This document shows, piece by piece, positions 34,571 through 43,959 of a stretch of DNA of 64,000 bases. The DNA comes from JASDSY01 sp041441465 (GTDB lineage: Bacteria > Muiribacteriota > UBA9980). The translations under genes and the position numbers were made by a program. Below the pieces are notes generated by a model. It was not told where the DNA came from. It was given only the letters and a program-made list of their open reading frames with translations, and searched no databases. Location of the stretch: contig JASDSY010000022.1 of the NCBI GenBank assembly GCA_041441465.1, positions 367,107 through 431,106 of the forward strand. Reading direction: 5' to 3'. Each line of letters begins with the position of its first letter. Positions within the stretch are counted from its first letter, which is position 1.

Positions 34571-35284
34571 TTAATCTTTTGAATTTGGGTCCTTGTTATT
34601 GGTTTTAACTAAAAGAGGAACTTCGATAGCCTCAGTAACTATAGTTTTAGGATATTTTGGATGCGCGCACTGCATTTCAATTCTGAGAACATATTTTACT
34701 TTATTCGCCACGTCGAAAGCGTTAGGGTCCTCAAATTTTAAAAGTTTGGCATCAAAATATACTATATCTTCAAGGAGCGTGGTCCCTTTGATGTCGTCGC
34801 CGGGAGCGACAGTGCCTTTTTCAAGAGTTTTTAAATAATTGACTCTCGTGTGCTCAGGCGTATTTTCCGCTTTCAAAGTGCATTTAATTATTTTTTGATC
34901 TACTTTGTCATCAGGCACGTCGCGGCCGGGAGAACAAATATAAAATTCAAGAAGCGTATCCGAAGCGCCTTTTATTACGGTATTTCCTTCTTTAACTTTC
35001 AGATTCCATTTAACGTCTTTTTCAACCGTCGTATCATTTAATTTAATCATCGACGGATAAGTGGCGCTGCTTATATCCTTATGAAGCTGCTTTGCGGCCG
35101 CCCTCAGTTTAATCTGCGTCTTGGCTTTCCATTCGCCTATATCGACGTTTTTTACCGACTGCGAAAATAACGTATACAAAGCGTAAGTCATGACGCTTAA
35201 AATAAGCGTAGCTACCATTATTTCAACCAACGTAAAGCCGTACGGCCTGTATCTTAATTTTTTGAAAAATTTATTCGAGTTCAA
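34571..35284 (-). CDS. Minor pseudopilin, PilW/GspJ-like
   Basis: A 237-residue protein with a canonical prepilin motif RPYGFTLVEIMVATLILSV (Gly before the cut, Glu at +5). KLRAAAKQLHKDISSATYPS after the hydrophobic helix matches PilW/GspJ proteins, which start minor-pilin complexes. The C-terminal beta domain carries three Cys. A TTG start with GAGGCGAG upstream is used. It is the first gene of an operon of three pseudopilins, a giant secreted protein and a YD/ankyrin protein. Confidence 0.83.
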   Translation of the reverse strand: MNSNKFFKKLRYRPYGFTLVEIMVATLILSVMTYALYTLFSQSVKNVDIGEWKAKTQIKLRAAAKQLHKDISSATYPSMIKLNDTTVEKDVKWNLKVKEGNTVIKGASDTLLEFYICSPGRDVPDDKVDQKIIKCTLKAENTPEHTRVNYLKTLEKGTVAPGDDIKGTTLLEDIVYFDAKLLKFEDPNAFDVANKVKYVLRIEMQCAHPKYPKTIVTEAIEVPLLVKTNNKDPNSKD

Positions 35285-35371
35285 AAATCTCGCCTCGTTT
35301 TTAATAATTTCCCTACTTTAATTTTACTAAACGATAACATCAATGTCAAGGCATCAGAAAATACAATAGTT

Positions 35372-35965
35372 TTAAGCCATATTTCTCAATTTTTCATATG
35401 TTTCCTTGACATTTTGTATGTCAATCCACATTTGATGCTTCGGCGAACCCGGCTCTTTCGACGGATTTCTCAAAAGATAACTAGGATGATAAAGCGGCAT
35501 TATCTTTATCCCGTCTTTATAATCAAACCAGGTTCCTCTGATTTTAGAAATAGTGCCGACATCAGGGCCAAGCAGAAACTTGGCCGAAGTGCTCCCGAGC
35601 GCACAAATTATTTTTGGTTTTATAAGATTTATTTGTTCGAAAAGATAATTCTGGCAGGCCTTAACTTCTTCAGGAAGCGGCACGCGGTTATTCGGCGGCC
35701 GGCACTTAACTATGTTTGTAATATATACCTCTTCGCGTTTTATCTGAACAGATTCTAAAATTTTGGTAAGAAGCTGGCCCGCGCGTCCGACAAAGGGACG
35801 GCCCTGACTATCTTCATCAGCTCCGGGGCCTTCGCCTATAAACATAAGCGGACTGTTAATATCGCCTTCGCCCGGAACCACATTTATACGAGTTTTCGAT
35901 AACTGGCAATTTGTACAAGAATTAATTTTTTTACATAATTCATTAAATTTTATCTCGTCCAACAT
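35372..35965 (-). CDS. Family 4 uracil-DNA glycosylase (Fe-S)
   Basis: A 197-residue DNA-repair enzyme that removes uracil arising from cytosine deamination. Motif A is MFIGEGPGADEDSQGRPFVG (about 40-59) and motif B LYHPSYLLRNP (about 163-173). Four Cys fit the [4Fe-4S] ligands: CTNC (about 16-19), CRPP (about 88) and CQNYLF (about 104). ATG at 35965 has AAAGG nine bases before it; ATG at 35992 is an alternative without a ribosome-binding site. It lies upstream of, and in line with nothing obvious; it appears to be a stand-alone gene. Confidence 0.9.
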   Translation of the reverse strand: MLDEIKFNELCKKINSCTNCQLSKTRINVVPGEGDINSPLMFIGEGPGADEDSQGRPFVGRAGQLLTKILESVQIKREEVYITNIVKCRPPNNRVPLPEEVKACQNYLFEQINLIKPKIICALGSTSAKFLLGPDVGTISKIRGTWFDYKDGIKIMPLYHPSYLLRNPSKEPGSPKHQMWIDIQNVKETYEKLRNMA

Positions 35966-36167
35966 TAAAACAAACCTTTCTTCCGATGACATTTTTATTT
36001 TTTATTCAATTTCGGCATATTAAACTTACTAATAACTTAGTGGTATTATTTTTATAAAAGCGGGTTTTTATTTACATTTTTTTCATTCAAATAGCTTACA
36101 AAATGATATCTTAAAAATCGCCAGGGCTGAATTAACGCTTATCATACATGCGCAATATTACCCAACA

Positions 36168-37145
36168 TTATCTATACATCGCAAAAACCAAAATCTTATG
36201 CTGGAGCTGATCCGTAACGATAATTCTTTTTTTAGTAGCATCATAAGCGACTCCGCCGGGCGATGCTATTTTAGCGCGCCCGAGCCCGTAAGAGCCGGCC
36301 GATCCTTCAAAAACTCCCTGGTTTGTATAAACACAAACAGGCAAGTCTCCGCAGTCTGAAGCTATCAATGTTTTATCCGGCATAACGGTCAGGCCGCGCG
36401 GGTCTTTGATATAATTCAAAACGCCTTTATCCCTTACTTCATAAATCGAGTTGAAAAGATTATCAAATTTAACAATTCTTGTATTAAAGCTGTCGGCGAC
36501 ATACAAGTAATATTTTTTTTCAGGCCCCTCGTCATTTGTAACCGCCAGGCGCGTAGGAACATCGAAACTTTTGCTGCCGGTTCCTTTCGAGCCGAGTTTA
36601 TTGATACAAAGCCCGTTCTGGTCATATACTAAAAGCCTGTTATTTAAGTCAATAATGTATATTATGCCGTTAGGCCCGACACATACGTCATAAGGACATT
36701 TTATAGTATTCGAAGGATCTTTTTGCTGGCCGATTTTTACGGTAGAATATATCTCCATCATAAGAGAGCCGTTGGTGTCAAATTTTAATACACGGTTATT
36801 ACCGGTATCAGCTATGTAAACATTGTCCTTCGTATCGATGCCGATTCCCTTTGGCTGCCTGAACTTAGCGCCGTTGGCGACTGAATAGCTGGTCATATAC
36901 TGAAAGTCAGGACTATATTTAACGACGCGATTATTACCGGTATCGCATATGAACACTTCGCCTTTTGAATTTACGGCTACATCGGTTGGACCGCTAAAAT
37001 CTTCCGCCCCGGAGCCTTCCTTGCCAAATTCCCTTAAAAATTTCATGCGCTTTTCAAGACAGCCGGTAAGCGTAAATATGCTTATAAAAATTATCAGTAT
37101 AGACACAATTTTAAAATGAAGCTTATTCGAAAAAATAACTGGCAT
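36168..37145 (-). CDS. NHL-repeat beta-propeller lipoprotein
   Basis: A 325-residue lipoprotein. A hydrophobic signal ends in the lipobox LTGC near residue 29, so the mature protein is lipid-anchored in the envelope. About six NHL repeats follow, with the classic VFICDTGNNRVVKYSPD and VYIADTGNNRVLKFDTNG signatures, giving a beta-propeller for protein or ligand binding. I prefer ATG at 37145 because AGGGG is nine bases upstream; ATG at 37178 would add 11 residues with no ribosome-binding site. Function is unknown. Confidence 0.85.
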   Translation of the reverse strand: MPVIFSNKLHFKIVSILIIFISIFTLTGCLEKRMKFLREFGKEGSGAEDFSGPTDVAVNSKGEVFICDTGNNRVVKYSPDFQYMTSYSVANGAKFRQPKGIGIDTKDNVYIADTGNNRVLKFDTNGSLMMEIYSTVKIGQQKDPSNTIKCPYDVCVGPNGIIYIIDLNNRLLVYDQNGLCINKLGSKGTGSKSFDVPTRLAVTNDEGPEKKYYLYVADSFNTRIVKFDNLFNSIYEVRDKGVLNYIKDPRGLTVMPDKTLIASDCGDLPVCVYTNQGVFEGSAGSYGLGRAKIASPGGVAYDATKKRIIVTDQLQHKILVFAMYR

Positions 37146-37268
37146 CAAATTAAACCCCTTTACTCTTATTTCTTGCATTAATAAACTTATTTTGATATAA
37201 TTATTTTAAGTATATAACATTTTATATAAAAATGGAATATATTTTTATTTTTTTTTAGGAGGCGGCTT

Positions 37269-37622
37269 ATGCCTAATTTCAGTGTTTTACCTAAAGCAAA
37301 AAAAGTTCGAAAAGGCTTTACGATAGTGGAGTTTATAATATACGGCGGAATGCTCGGGGTACTTGGCTTTTCGGCTTACGAAGGATTATTGTATTTTCAG
37401 GAATGGCAGTGCAAAAAAAACGTAGCAGCCATAAATGAAGCGATAGAACTTCAGCAATCGCAGGCAAATTCCACTCCGATAAAAGAATTAAACGACTTGA
37501 AGCAATATATCAAGACAACGTCAAAAATAATACCGCGCTGCCCTGTAGTGCCGGGAAAATTTAATTATTTACTTGTTCCAGAAGAAGGAAAGGTCAGATG
37601 CTCCTATCACGGAGTGCTGTAG
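37269..37622 (+). CDS. Solitary type IV pilin-like protein (ComGC-like)
   Basis: A 117-residue prepilin. The leader ends in VRKGFTIVEFIIYGGMLGVL, with Gly before the cut and Glu at +5. The C-terminal region RCPVVPGKFNYLLVPEEGKV followed by CSYHG matches the disulfide-closed end of ComGC/GspG-type pilins. It could be a major or minor pilin of the same machinery as the clusters at 33-35 and 53-54.6 kb. A perfect AGGAGG precedes ATG. The last 16 bases overlap the converging HEAT/TPR gene. Confidence 0.82.
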   Translation: MPNFSVLPKAKKVRKGFTIVEFIIYGGMLGVLGFSAYEGLLYFQEWQCKKNVAAINEAIELQQSQANSTPIKELNDLKQYIKTTSKIIPRCPVVPGKFNYLLVPEEGKVRCSYHGVL

Positions 37623-40066
37623 TTTTCATACATGGCGATCTTAATTTTTTTGGTAAGTTTCTTTATGATATCTAAAAATTTAGGATCGTTAGTACATTCT
37701 TCGGCTTTTTTCAAATTGCCTATAGCCTCTTCATATTTTCTGCGGCTGCCGAGGGCAACGCCGAGATAAATGTATGCATCGGCACGATTCGGCTCGTTTC
37801 TTATGCATTTCGTAAACGACTCGATCGCTTCGTTCATCATATCCTTGTTTTCATACGCTATGCCAAGTTTTAAAAGCGCGTTATAATGGCTCTTATCTAA
37901 AGCAATAAGCCTCTGAAACGCGACTATTGCCTCAGAATATTTTTTGCCGTTCATAAAAGTCATGCCAAGCGAATACAACGAATCTATTTCGGATACATAT
38001 CCTTTTTCCTTATTCTTCACATTCGCCGAAGAATTTTGCTTTTCATTTATATTAGTAAGGCTCAGCGCGGCATTTTTACGAACCAGGTAATACTCATCAG
38101 AAATGGCTTCGGTCAGAGCTTTTATACATTCGCGCTGCTCGAAATTCCCGAGCGCAAGAGCGGTAATGGCGCGTTCGTCACGGTTATCGCCTTTGAGAAG
38201 CGAAATTAGATACTTCACGCTTGTTATAGAACCTATCTCGCCTATAGCTTTTATTATATAAGACCTCAATTCGGCTATATCCATTTGTTTCAACAAAAGA
38301 TTGACGCAGCCGTCCGCTTTTAACCTGCCGGCGCCTTCGATAGCGGCAATTCTGACCTGGACGTTATCGTCATTAATACGGGCGGCAATCGAAGGAATAG
38401 CCTCCTTATAATCAAGCGCACTAACGGCGTTTATAGCCGCAATCCTTACATTTGAAAATTCATCGTCAATAAAAGGAATCAGATATTTTCCGGCCTGCTT
38501 TATTTTTAACTTCGCAAGAGCGCGGCATACCTCAGCGCGCAAATCCTCGTCCTCGTCATTCAAAGCCTTTACCAATGCCGGAGCGGCATCGCGGGTTCCG
38601 ATCTCGCCAAGCGAAAAGGCCGCATTTTTACGGACTGCCCAATATTCGTCCTGAAGGCATGTTATGAGCGATGAAACCGATTTTAATGATTTTATCCTGC
38701 CAAGTATTCTTGACGAATAATAACGCTGATCATAACTTCCGAAATCCAGAAATTTTATCAAATCGTCTTCCAGAAAATTTTTAAACGATATTATAACTTC
38801 GCTTGCCCAATGGCATACGTCGCGGTTTTTGCAGTCGAGCAGATCGAGCATACGTTTGGCCGTAATATCAGGGCCGATCTGAGTCAGGCAGCGCGCCGCA
38901 TTCTGTCGTATATGCCATTTCGGAGCACCCAGATACTTTACAAGATGACTGACTGCGGCACCGCCAAAAGCAGAGATCGCATTTATCAGAGGATTTATTA
39001 TATTCTCGTCATTTTCATTCAATAAGGTAATTAAAGCTTCAAGCGAGCGGTCATCGACGATTTTGCCAAGCGCCCTTAATGACGCTATTTTAATTTCATT
39101 TTTAGGATGGTTCAAAAATTTTATCAAATCGACCGTAACCACTTTATCTCCGAGCTCGCCGAGCGCCTCGATCGTCCAATAAAGCTGATCGTCATTTTCC
39201 GTTTTCAGCTCCGAAAGCAGCAGTTCAATCGAACGTCCGCCGATTTCACCCAATATGGCAGAAGCGAGATGGCGCGCGTTCCAGTTAACCGAGCCGAGCG
39301 TCTTTATAAGCTGCGGCACGCATTTATCTCCGATTTTGCACAAAGCTTTAATCAACGGCTGTTTTATATGGTTTTCATGGCTTTCAAGCAGGACAGTCAG
39401 AGGCCCGATCGCGCGCGCATCGGAAATATTGCCGAGCGCCTCGATCGTAGCGATCTGTACATCCTGGTTAGGGTCCGTAAGAAGCGTCAATAAAATCGGC
39501 ACTGCGGAAGTATCGGCAATCTTGCCGAGCGCCCTGACAGCCCAAAACTTAGCATCGTCTCCGGCGTTTTTTATAGTATGAAACAGGAATTCAAGCGACG
39601 GCTTTCCTATATCGGCAAGAGCCATGGAAGCGTTTTTACGAATTACCCATTCCTGCGAAGACAGGCACACCTGAAGTTTCGGAATTACGATTTGCTGTGA
39701 ATGTTTTGCCAGCGCTTTAGCAACCCAATAACGGACATTTTCGTCGTTATCTGCAAGCGCCTTTACCAGCGGCTCGATCGCTTTGTCATTTTTATGGTTG
39801 GCAAGGCTCATTGCCGCGCGGTAACGCACTTTCGGCGATTCATCCGAAAGATATTTGATTAAAGCGTCAATCAAAGCTTTTTCGTCAAAACTGCCGAAAG
39901 CCTTTGCCAGCATATAACGAATCTCGACATTGCGGTCGTTCGCTATATTTAAAAGCGGCCTTACAGCCTCTTTTTCCTTTAACGATATTAAAGCGTTTAT
40001 AGCCCTTTTACGTTTATCGTGAACGGAACTTTTTAAATCCGCAATATATAGTTCTATCGCCTTCAA
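37607..40066 (-). CDS. Giant HEAT-repeat protein with C-terminal TPRs
   Basis: An 819-residue cytoplasmic protein with no signal or membrane helix. About twenty HEAT repeats run from residue 5 to about 655 (SPKVRYRAAMSLANHKNDKA, EWVIRKNASMALADIGKPS, and PBS-lyase-type variants). A TPR module covers about 680-805. Only interaction motifs are present, so it is a scaffold or a phycobilisome-lyase-like HEAT protein. A TTG start with GGGTGTG upstream is likely. It overlaps the 3' end of the pilin gene, which may link its expression or termination to that gene. Confidence 0.85.
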   Translation of the reverse strand: MKAIELYIADLKSSVHDKRKRAINALISLKEKEAVRPLLNIANDRNVEIRYMLAKAFGSFDEKALIDALIKYLSDESPKVRYRAAMSLANHKNDKAIEPLVKALADNDENVRYWVAKALAKHSQQIVIPKLQVCLSSQEWVIRKNASMALADIGKPSLEFLFHTIKNAGDDAKFWAVRALGKIADTSAVPILLTLLTDPNQDVQIATIEALGNISDARAIGPLTVLLESHENHIKQPLIKALCKIGDKCVPQLIKTLGSVNWNARHLASAILGEIGGRSIELLLSELKTENDDQLYWTIEALGELGDKVVTVDLIKFLNHPKNEIKIASLRALGKIVDDRSLEALITLLNENDENIINPLINAISAFGGAAVSHLVKYLGAPKWHIRQNAARCLTQIGPDITAKRMLDLLDCKNRDVCHWASEVIISFKNFLEDDLIKFLDFGSYDQRYYSSRILGRIKSLKSVSSLITCLQDEYWAVRKNAAFSLGEIGTRDAAPALVKALNDEDEDLRAEVCRALAKLKIKQAGKYLIPFIDDEFSNVRIAAINAVSALDYKEAIPSIAARINDDNVQVRIAAIEGAGRLKADGCVNLLLKQMDIAELRSYIIKAIGEIGSITSVKYLISLLKGDNRDERAITALALGNFEQRECIKALTEAISDEYYLVRKNAALSLTNINEKQNSSANVKNKEKGYVSEIDSLYSLGMTFMNGKKYSEAIVAFQRLIALDKSHYNALLKLGIAYENKDMMNEAIESFTKCIRNEPNRADAYIYLGVALGSRRKYEEAIGNLKKAEECTNDPKFLDIIKKLTKKIKIAMYENYSTP

Positions 40067-40128
40067 TATAAATCACACCCGTCTTAAATTAAATATAATT
40101 TTAAAAGCAATTAATGAAAATTTCAAGG

Positions 40129-41007
40129 CTAAACGGCATAAAATCCTATCGCGGCATATCCGACAACCTCGCTCATTGGCGTCACATCGCCAGAACTTCC
40201 ATATTTCAATAATTCGCTTTTAATCTTATCCGCACCGTTAAGTTTTTTTAATGTTTCGATCATTATAGCTATCGGGCCGTAGCCGCACATAGATATGTCG
40301 TGTTCGATAATTTGCTTATACATGCTTTCGCTGTCAAGCTTCAATATTTCATTTATCGCATAAAAATCGCGTTTTTTAGCCTCTGCAGCAGGTATATAAT
40401 GAGAAAAATCAGATGAAGCTATAACAGCTATATTCCCGGTTTCGTTCTTTAAAATTTCAAATAAGCCGCAAGCGGCGGTTAACGCCGTTTCATAATCCTG
40501 ATCGATAACGCAAAGCGGGACGATTTTCAATTTATCCGAAGCGCCTGCTTTTTCATAAATATATTGCAGGAACGGCACCTGGACTTCAAGCGAGTGCTCC
40601 ATTCTGTGAGCGTTATTGTCGATACCGAACGGCTTTTCCGAAGTTATCTTACGCGCCAATTCAATATCGACAGGACATATTCCGAGCGGTGTTTCGAACG
40701 AGTCATCCAGCGACACCGCAATTTTAAAATTTGAATACGCGCGGTGCGAAGGCCCTAAAATTATTATAACATCAGGCAAAGGGCCGTTAAAAAGCTCAAG
40801 ATAAAAATGCGCGGCCTCATGTCCGGAATAGGCATATCCGGCGTGCGGACAAACACCGCCTTTTATTTTCATTTTGCTTTCTTCAGAGTGAATCTTTGGC
40901 AATTTACCGGGCCCTATTTTCGACAAAAAACATGACTCGATTTCCTTAATAAGCGCTTCCCTCTGCCCTTCATAAAACCTTCCCGCGACATATGGCTTTC
41001 TGATCAT
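40129..41007 (-). CDS. MEMO family protein (AmmeMemoRadiSam system protein B)
   Basis: A 292-residue cytoplasmic protein of the MEMO fold, related to non-heme dioxygenases. VCPHAGYAYSGHEAAHFYLE (about 52-71), NAHRMEHSLEVQVPFLQYI (about 131-149) and ASSDFSHYIP (about 198-207) carry the family His/Asp site. Prokaryotic MEMO genes usually occur with AMMECR1 and radical-SAM genes, but neither is present nearby. Its substrate is unknown. GGAGGT precedes the ATG. Confidence 0.92.
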   Translation of the reverse strand: MIRKPYVAGRFYEGQREALIKEIESCFLSKIGPGKLPKIHSEESKMKIKGGVCPHAGYAYSGHEAAHFYLELFNGPLPDVIIILGPSHRAYSNFKIAVSLDDSFETPLGICPVDIELARKITSEKPFGIDNNAHRMEHSLEVQVPFLQYIYEKAGASDKLKIVPLCVIDQDYETALTAACGLFEILKNETGNIAVIASSDFSHYIPAAEAKKRDFYAINEILKLDSESMYKQIIEHDISMCGYGPIAIMIETLKKLNGADKIKSELLKYGSSGDVTPMSEVVGYAAIGFYAV

Positions 41008-41217
41008 TCGTTTTTACCTCCGGCCCCGTAATAATCAATTGCCGATCACACACATCCATCCGGCTTTGATATTAATATCTTAAAAATCAAAACATCGAGT
41101 TTTATAATATTACATAAAATTCATTAAAAAGTCAATTTTAGCTTGACAAAATTTATGATATATTTTAACCTTGACGTTAAAAAGCTTGAATAATCAAATT
41201 TTAATTCAAGGTGCGCT

Positions 41218-43281
41218 ATGAGTTCATTCAATATCGGAGAATTATCACAAATATCCGTCAAATTCAAAGATTTATTTGATATCGACGAAATTCAAAAACT
41301 GCAGGATAAATTTTGCGAAGCGACAGGCGTTGCATCAATAATTACCGAACCGGACGGTACGCCCATAACCCGGCCGAGTAATTTCCGAAAAATTTGTAAA
41401 CTTATCAGATGCACCGAAAAAGGAAAAGCGAACTGTTACAAATCAGACGCCACCATCGGCAGGCATAATCCCTCAGGACCTATAATAAAACCATGCCTGA
41501 GCGGCGGCTTATGGGACGCGGGCGCAAACATACTCGTAAACGACATACATCTCGGCAACTGGTTGATAGGCCAGATACGAGACGAAACGCAAGCTGAGGA
41601 GAAAATTATTGAATACGCCCGGCAAATCGGAGCGGACGAAGCTGAAATAATCGAAGCTTTCAGGCAAGTCCCGTATATGTCGAAAGAAAAATTCAAGCAG
41701 ATTGCGGAATTCCTGTTTCTGCTGGCCGGCCAGCTTTCATCGAAAGCATATCAAAATATCCAGCTTTCACATTACATAATGGAAAAAAAAGAAGCCGAAA
41801 AAAACATGTTCGAAAATGAACAAAAGTTCAGACTTATATTCGAAAACGCACCGTATTCAATAGTCATAAACCGTATTTGCGATTATAAATTCGTCGATGT
41901 CAACTCGAAATTTCTTAAAAACAATAATTTAACGAAAGAAGAAGTGCTTTTCAAAACGCCGCAGCAATTAGTGGATTTTTGCAACCCAGAAGACCTGGAA
42001 AATATAACGCGCGAATTTTTAAGAAAAGGGCGGGTAAATCAGTACCACTATAAAATCATCAAACAAAACGGCGAATTAGTCCATGAGCTGGCATCGCTCT
42101 ATCCAATCACCTTCAGAAATGAAAAATGCGTAGTTTCAATATTAGTCGATATAACCCGGCAGATAAAAGCTGAGGAAGCGCTTCAGGAATTAAATAATCA
42201 GCTCGAGCAAAAAGTTCTCGAGCAAACCGAAATGCTTCGTCAATCCAACAAAGAACTTAACGACACGAACCGCGAGCTCCAAAAGACGCTCACAAATTTA
42301 AACACGGCCCAGGAGCATATTATACAATCGGAAAAACTCAGCGCACTAGGACAGCTTGCCGCCGGCATCGCGCACGAACTGAACACTCCGCTCGGAGTGA
42401 TCTTTTCCTCGAGCCATTCATTAACGGAACTCGCCGATAAAAAATTTATAAACAACCTTGAAACCATAGACACTCTCGGCCCTAAAGAAAAAAAATGTTT
42501 TAAAGAGTTATTATCTAAATGTTTTGAAAAGAAATTAGAAATAAAATTGACGCATGACCGAAAAAAGCGAAAAGAAATACAGGCAATTCTCGAATCCAGG
42601 GGCATTAAAAACAGTGAATTTACAGCATCGTTAATATTAAAAACCGGCATCGAATTATCTTGTTTCGAAAAAGCGGATTTTTTCGAATGCGAGCAGACCG
42701 ATAAAATTTTAGAGTATTTGATCGACATAATTTCGATTACGAATTTTTCACGGATAATTCATAACGCGGCTGAAAAAGCCTCGCATGTGGTCAACGCGCT
42801 GAGAAGTTATCTCACAAGCGATAGCGTAGAAGAAGTGTCTTCTTTCGATATAGAAAACGAAATCGAAACTACTCTGACATTGTTTTATAACAGCATCAAG
42901 CACGGCATAACGGTCGAAAGGAGATTCGAACCGGGCCTTAAAGTTTCAGGAAACCGCCCGAAACTGAATCAGGTATGGATGAACCTCATAAATAACGCCA
43001 TCCAGGCTATGAATTATAAAGGAATTCTGACGATCAGAACTGAAAAAGACGATGAACATACATTCATACATTTCAGCGATACAGGAACCGGCATACCCGA
43101 ATCAATCAAGGAAAAAATATTCGAACCTTTTTTCACCACAAAAAAACACGGCGAAGGAATAGGGCTCGGCCTTGATATATGCAAAAAAATCATAGAGAAA
43201 TACGGCGGAATTATTTACTTTAGCAGCAGTCCCTCCGGCACTACTTTCAGCGTAAAACTGCCATGCCGCGAAAATAAATAA
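41218..43281 (+). CDS. Sensor histidine kinase: PocR-PAS-long DHp-HATPase
   Basis: A 687-residue soluble kinase. A PocR sensory domain covers about 20-185 (IITEPDGTPITRPSNF, with Cys at CKLIRCTEKGKANCYKSD and IKPCLSGGLWDAG). A PAS domain follows at about 200-312, a coiled coil at about 315-370, and the phosphoacceptor LAAGIAHELNTPLGVIFSS near 385. About 100 extra residues separate the two DHp helices, as in a known kinase subgroup with PLGxI motifs. HATPase motifs are NLINNAIQAM, DTGTGIP and GEGIGLGLDICKK. No membrane helix is present. AAGGTGCG precedes ATG. A stand-alone receiver protein lies just downstream on the opposite strand and is a natural partner. Confidence 0.9.
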   Translation: MSSFNIGELSQISVKFKDLFDIDEIQKLQDKFCEATGVASIITEPDGTPITRPSNFRKICKLIRCTEKGKANCYKSDATIGRHNPSGPIIKPCLSGGLWDAGANILVNDIHLGNWLIGQIRDETQAEEKIIEYARQIGADEAEIIEAFRQVPYMSKEKFKQIAEFLFLLAGQLSSKAYQNIQLSHYIMEKKEAEKNMFENEQKFRLIFENAPYSIVINRICDYKFVDVNSKFLKNNNLTKEEVLFKTPQQLVDFCNPEDLENITREFLRKGRVNQYHYKIIKQNGELVHELASLYPITFRNEKCVVSILVDITRQIKAEEALQELNNQLEQKVLEQTEMLRQSNKELNDTNRELQKTLTNLNTAQEHIIQSEKLSALGQLAAGIAHELNTPLGVIFSSSHSLTELADKKFINNLETIDTLGPKEKKCFKELLSKCFEKKLEIKLTHDRKKRKEIQAILESRGIKNSEFTASLILKTGIELSCFEKADFFECEQTDKILEYLIDIISITNFSRIIHNAAEKASHVVNALRSYLTSDSVEEVSSFDIENEIETTLTLFYNSIKHGITVERRFEPGLKVSGNRPKLNQVWMNLINNAIQAMNYKGILTIRTEKDDEHTFIHFSDTGTGIPESIKEKIFEPFFTTKKHGEGIGLGLDICKKIIEKYGGIIYFSSSPSGTTFSVKLPCRENK

Positions 43282-43313
43282 CAGAAAGAATTCAATCACA
43301 TAAATATTAAGAT

Positions 43314-43331
43314 AAATGCACCTGAATTTTT
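43314..43331. repeat. 18-bp direct repeat, left copy
   Basis: AAATGCACCTGAATTTTT, identical to 43733-43750. The two copies bracket the response-regulator gene at 43337-43729. The right copy contains that gene's ribosome-binding region; this copy lies just after its stop codon. Confidence 0.6.
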
Positions 43332-43336
43332 AAACT

Positions 43337-43729
43337 TTAACCCAAACATTTATCGACTTCGCTTATTAAATCATCAACATTCCACGGTTTATTGATGAAC
43401 GCGCTCAGTTTAATTTTTTCGCGCATTTTTATAACCGATTCCGAATCGGCGTAACCCGATATCATAATAGCCTTTATTCCGGGATACTTTTCATGAACTT
43501 TAATCAAGAATTCATCGCCTTTAATACCGGGCATCAGCCAATCAGAAAGAATCAATATGACTTCGACGCCGCTTTGCGCAAGTTCATCTATTATATCCAT
43601 CGCCTCGTTAGCGTTTAGAGCGGTTTCATAAGCGTATTTTTCCTTATAATGTTCGGACAATGTGACTTGAAGCAAAAATACTATGGATTCATCGTCGTCA
43701 ACCATTAAAATAGCTTTTTTTCCATCCAT
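43337..43729 (-). CDS. Stand-alone response regulator receiver protein
   Basis: A 130-residue REC domain with no output domain. Acidic pocket DDDE at about 11-14, phosphoacceptor Asp in LILSDWLMPGIKG near residue 62, Ser/Thr switch in AIMISGYAD and the invariant Lys in FINKPW near 115 are all present. It probably relays phosphate in a phosphorelay, with the adjacent PocR-PAS kinase the best candidate donor. AGGTGC precedes ATG and lies within the right-hand 18-bp repeat. Confidence 0.9.
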   Translation of the reverse strand: MDGKKAILMVDDDESIVFLLQVTLSEHYKEKYAYETALNANEAMDIIDELAQSGVEVILILSDWLMPGIKGDEFLIKVHEKYPGIKAIMISGYADSESVIKMREKIKLSAFINKPWNVDDLISEVDKCLG

Positions 43730-43732
43730 AAA

Positions 43733-43750
43733 AAATGCACCTGAATTTTT
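43733..43750. repeat. 18-bp direct repeat, right copy
   Basis: AAATGCACCTGAATTTTT, same orientation as 43314-43331. On the minus strand it supplies the AGGTGC ribosome-binding site of the receiver gene. Confidence 0.6.
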
Positions 43751-43881
43751 TAAAATTTATAGTTCTAATGATAACATATATGTTTTTTATTTTCAACCGC
43801 GGCCCGACAACTATCAAAAAATAGATATTTTCTAATAATATATCAATTATTTACTTCTAAACAAGACCTGACAACGATCAT

Positions 43882-43933
43882 AAATAAATACGCGCCGTTT
43901 CAAAATGATTTTTTTAACGGCGCGTATTTATTT
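43882..43933. terminator. Terminator with perfect 18-bp stem
   Basis: Arms 43882-43899 and 43916-43933 are exact inverted repeats (core TACGCGCCGTT) with a 16-base loop. It lies just after the gene ending at 43960 on the minus strand. Confidence 0.85.
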
Positions 43934-43959
43934 TATTATGTAATTTTTAGTTCTTGTAA

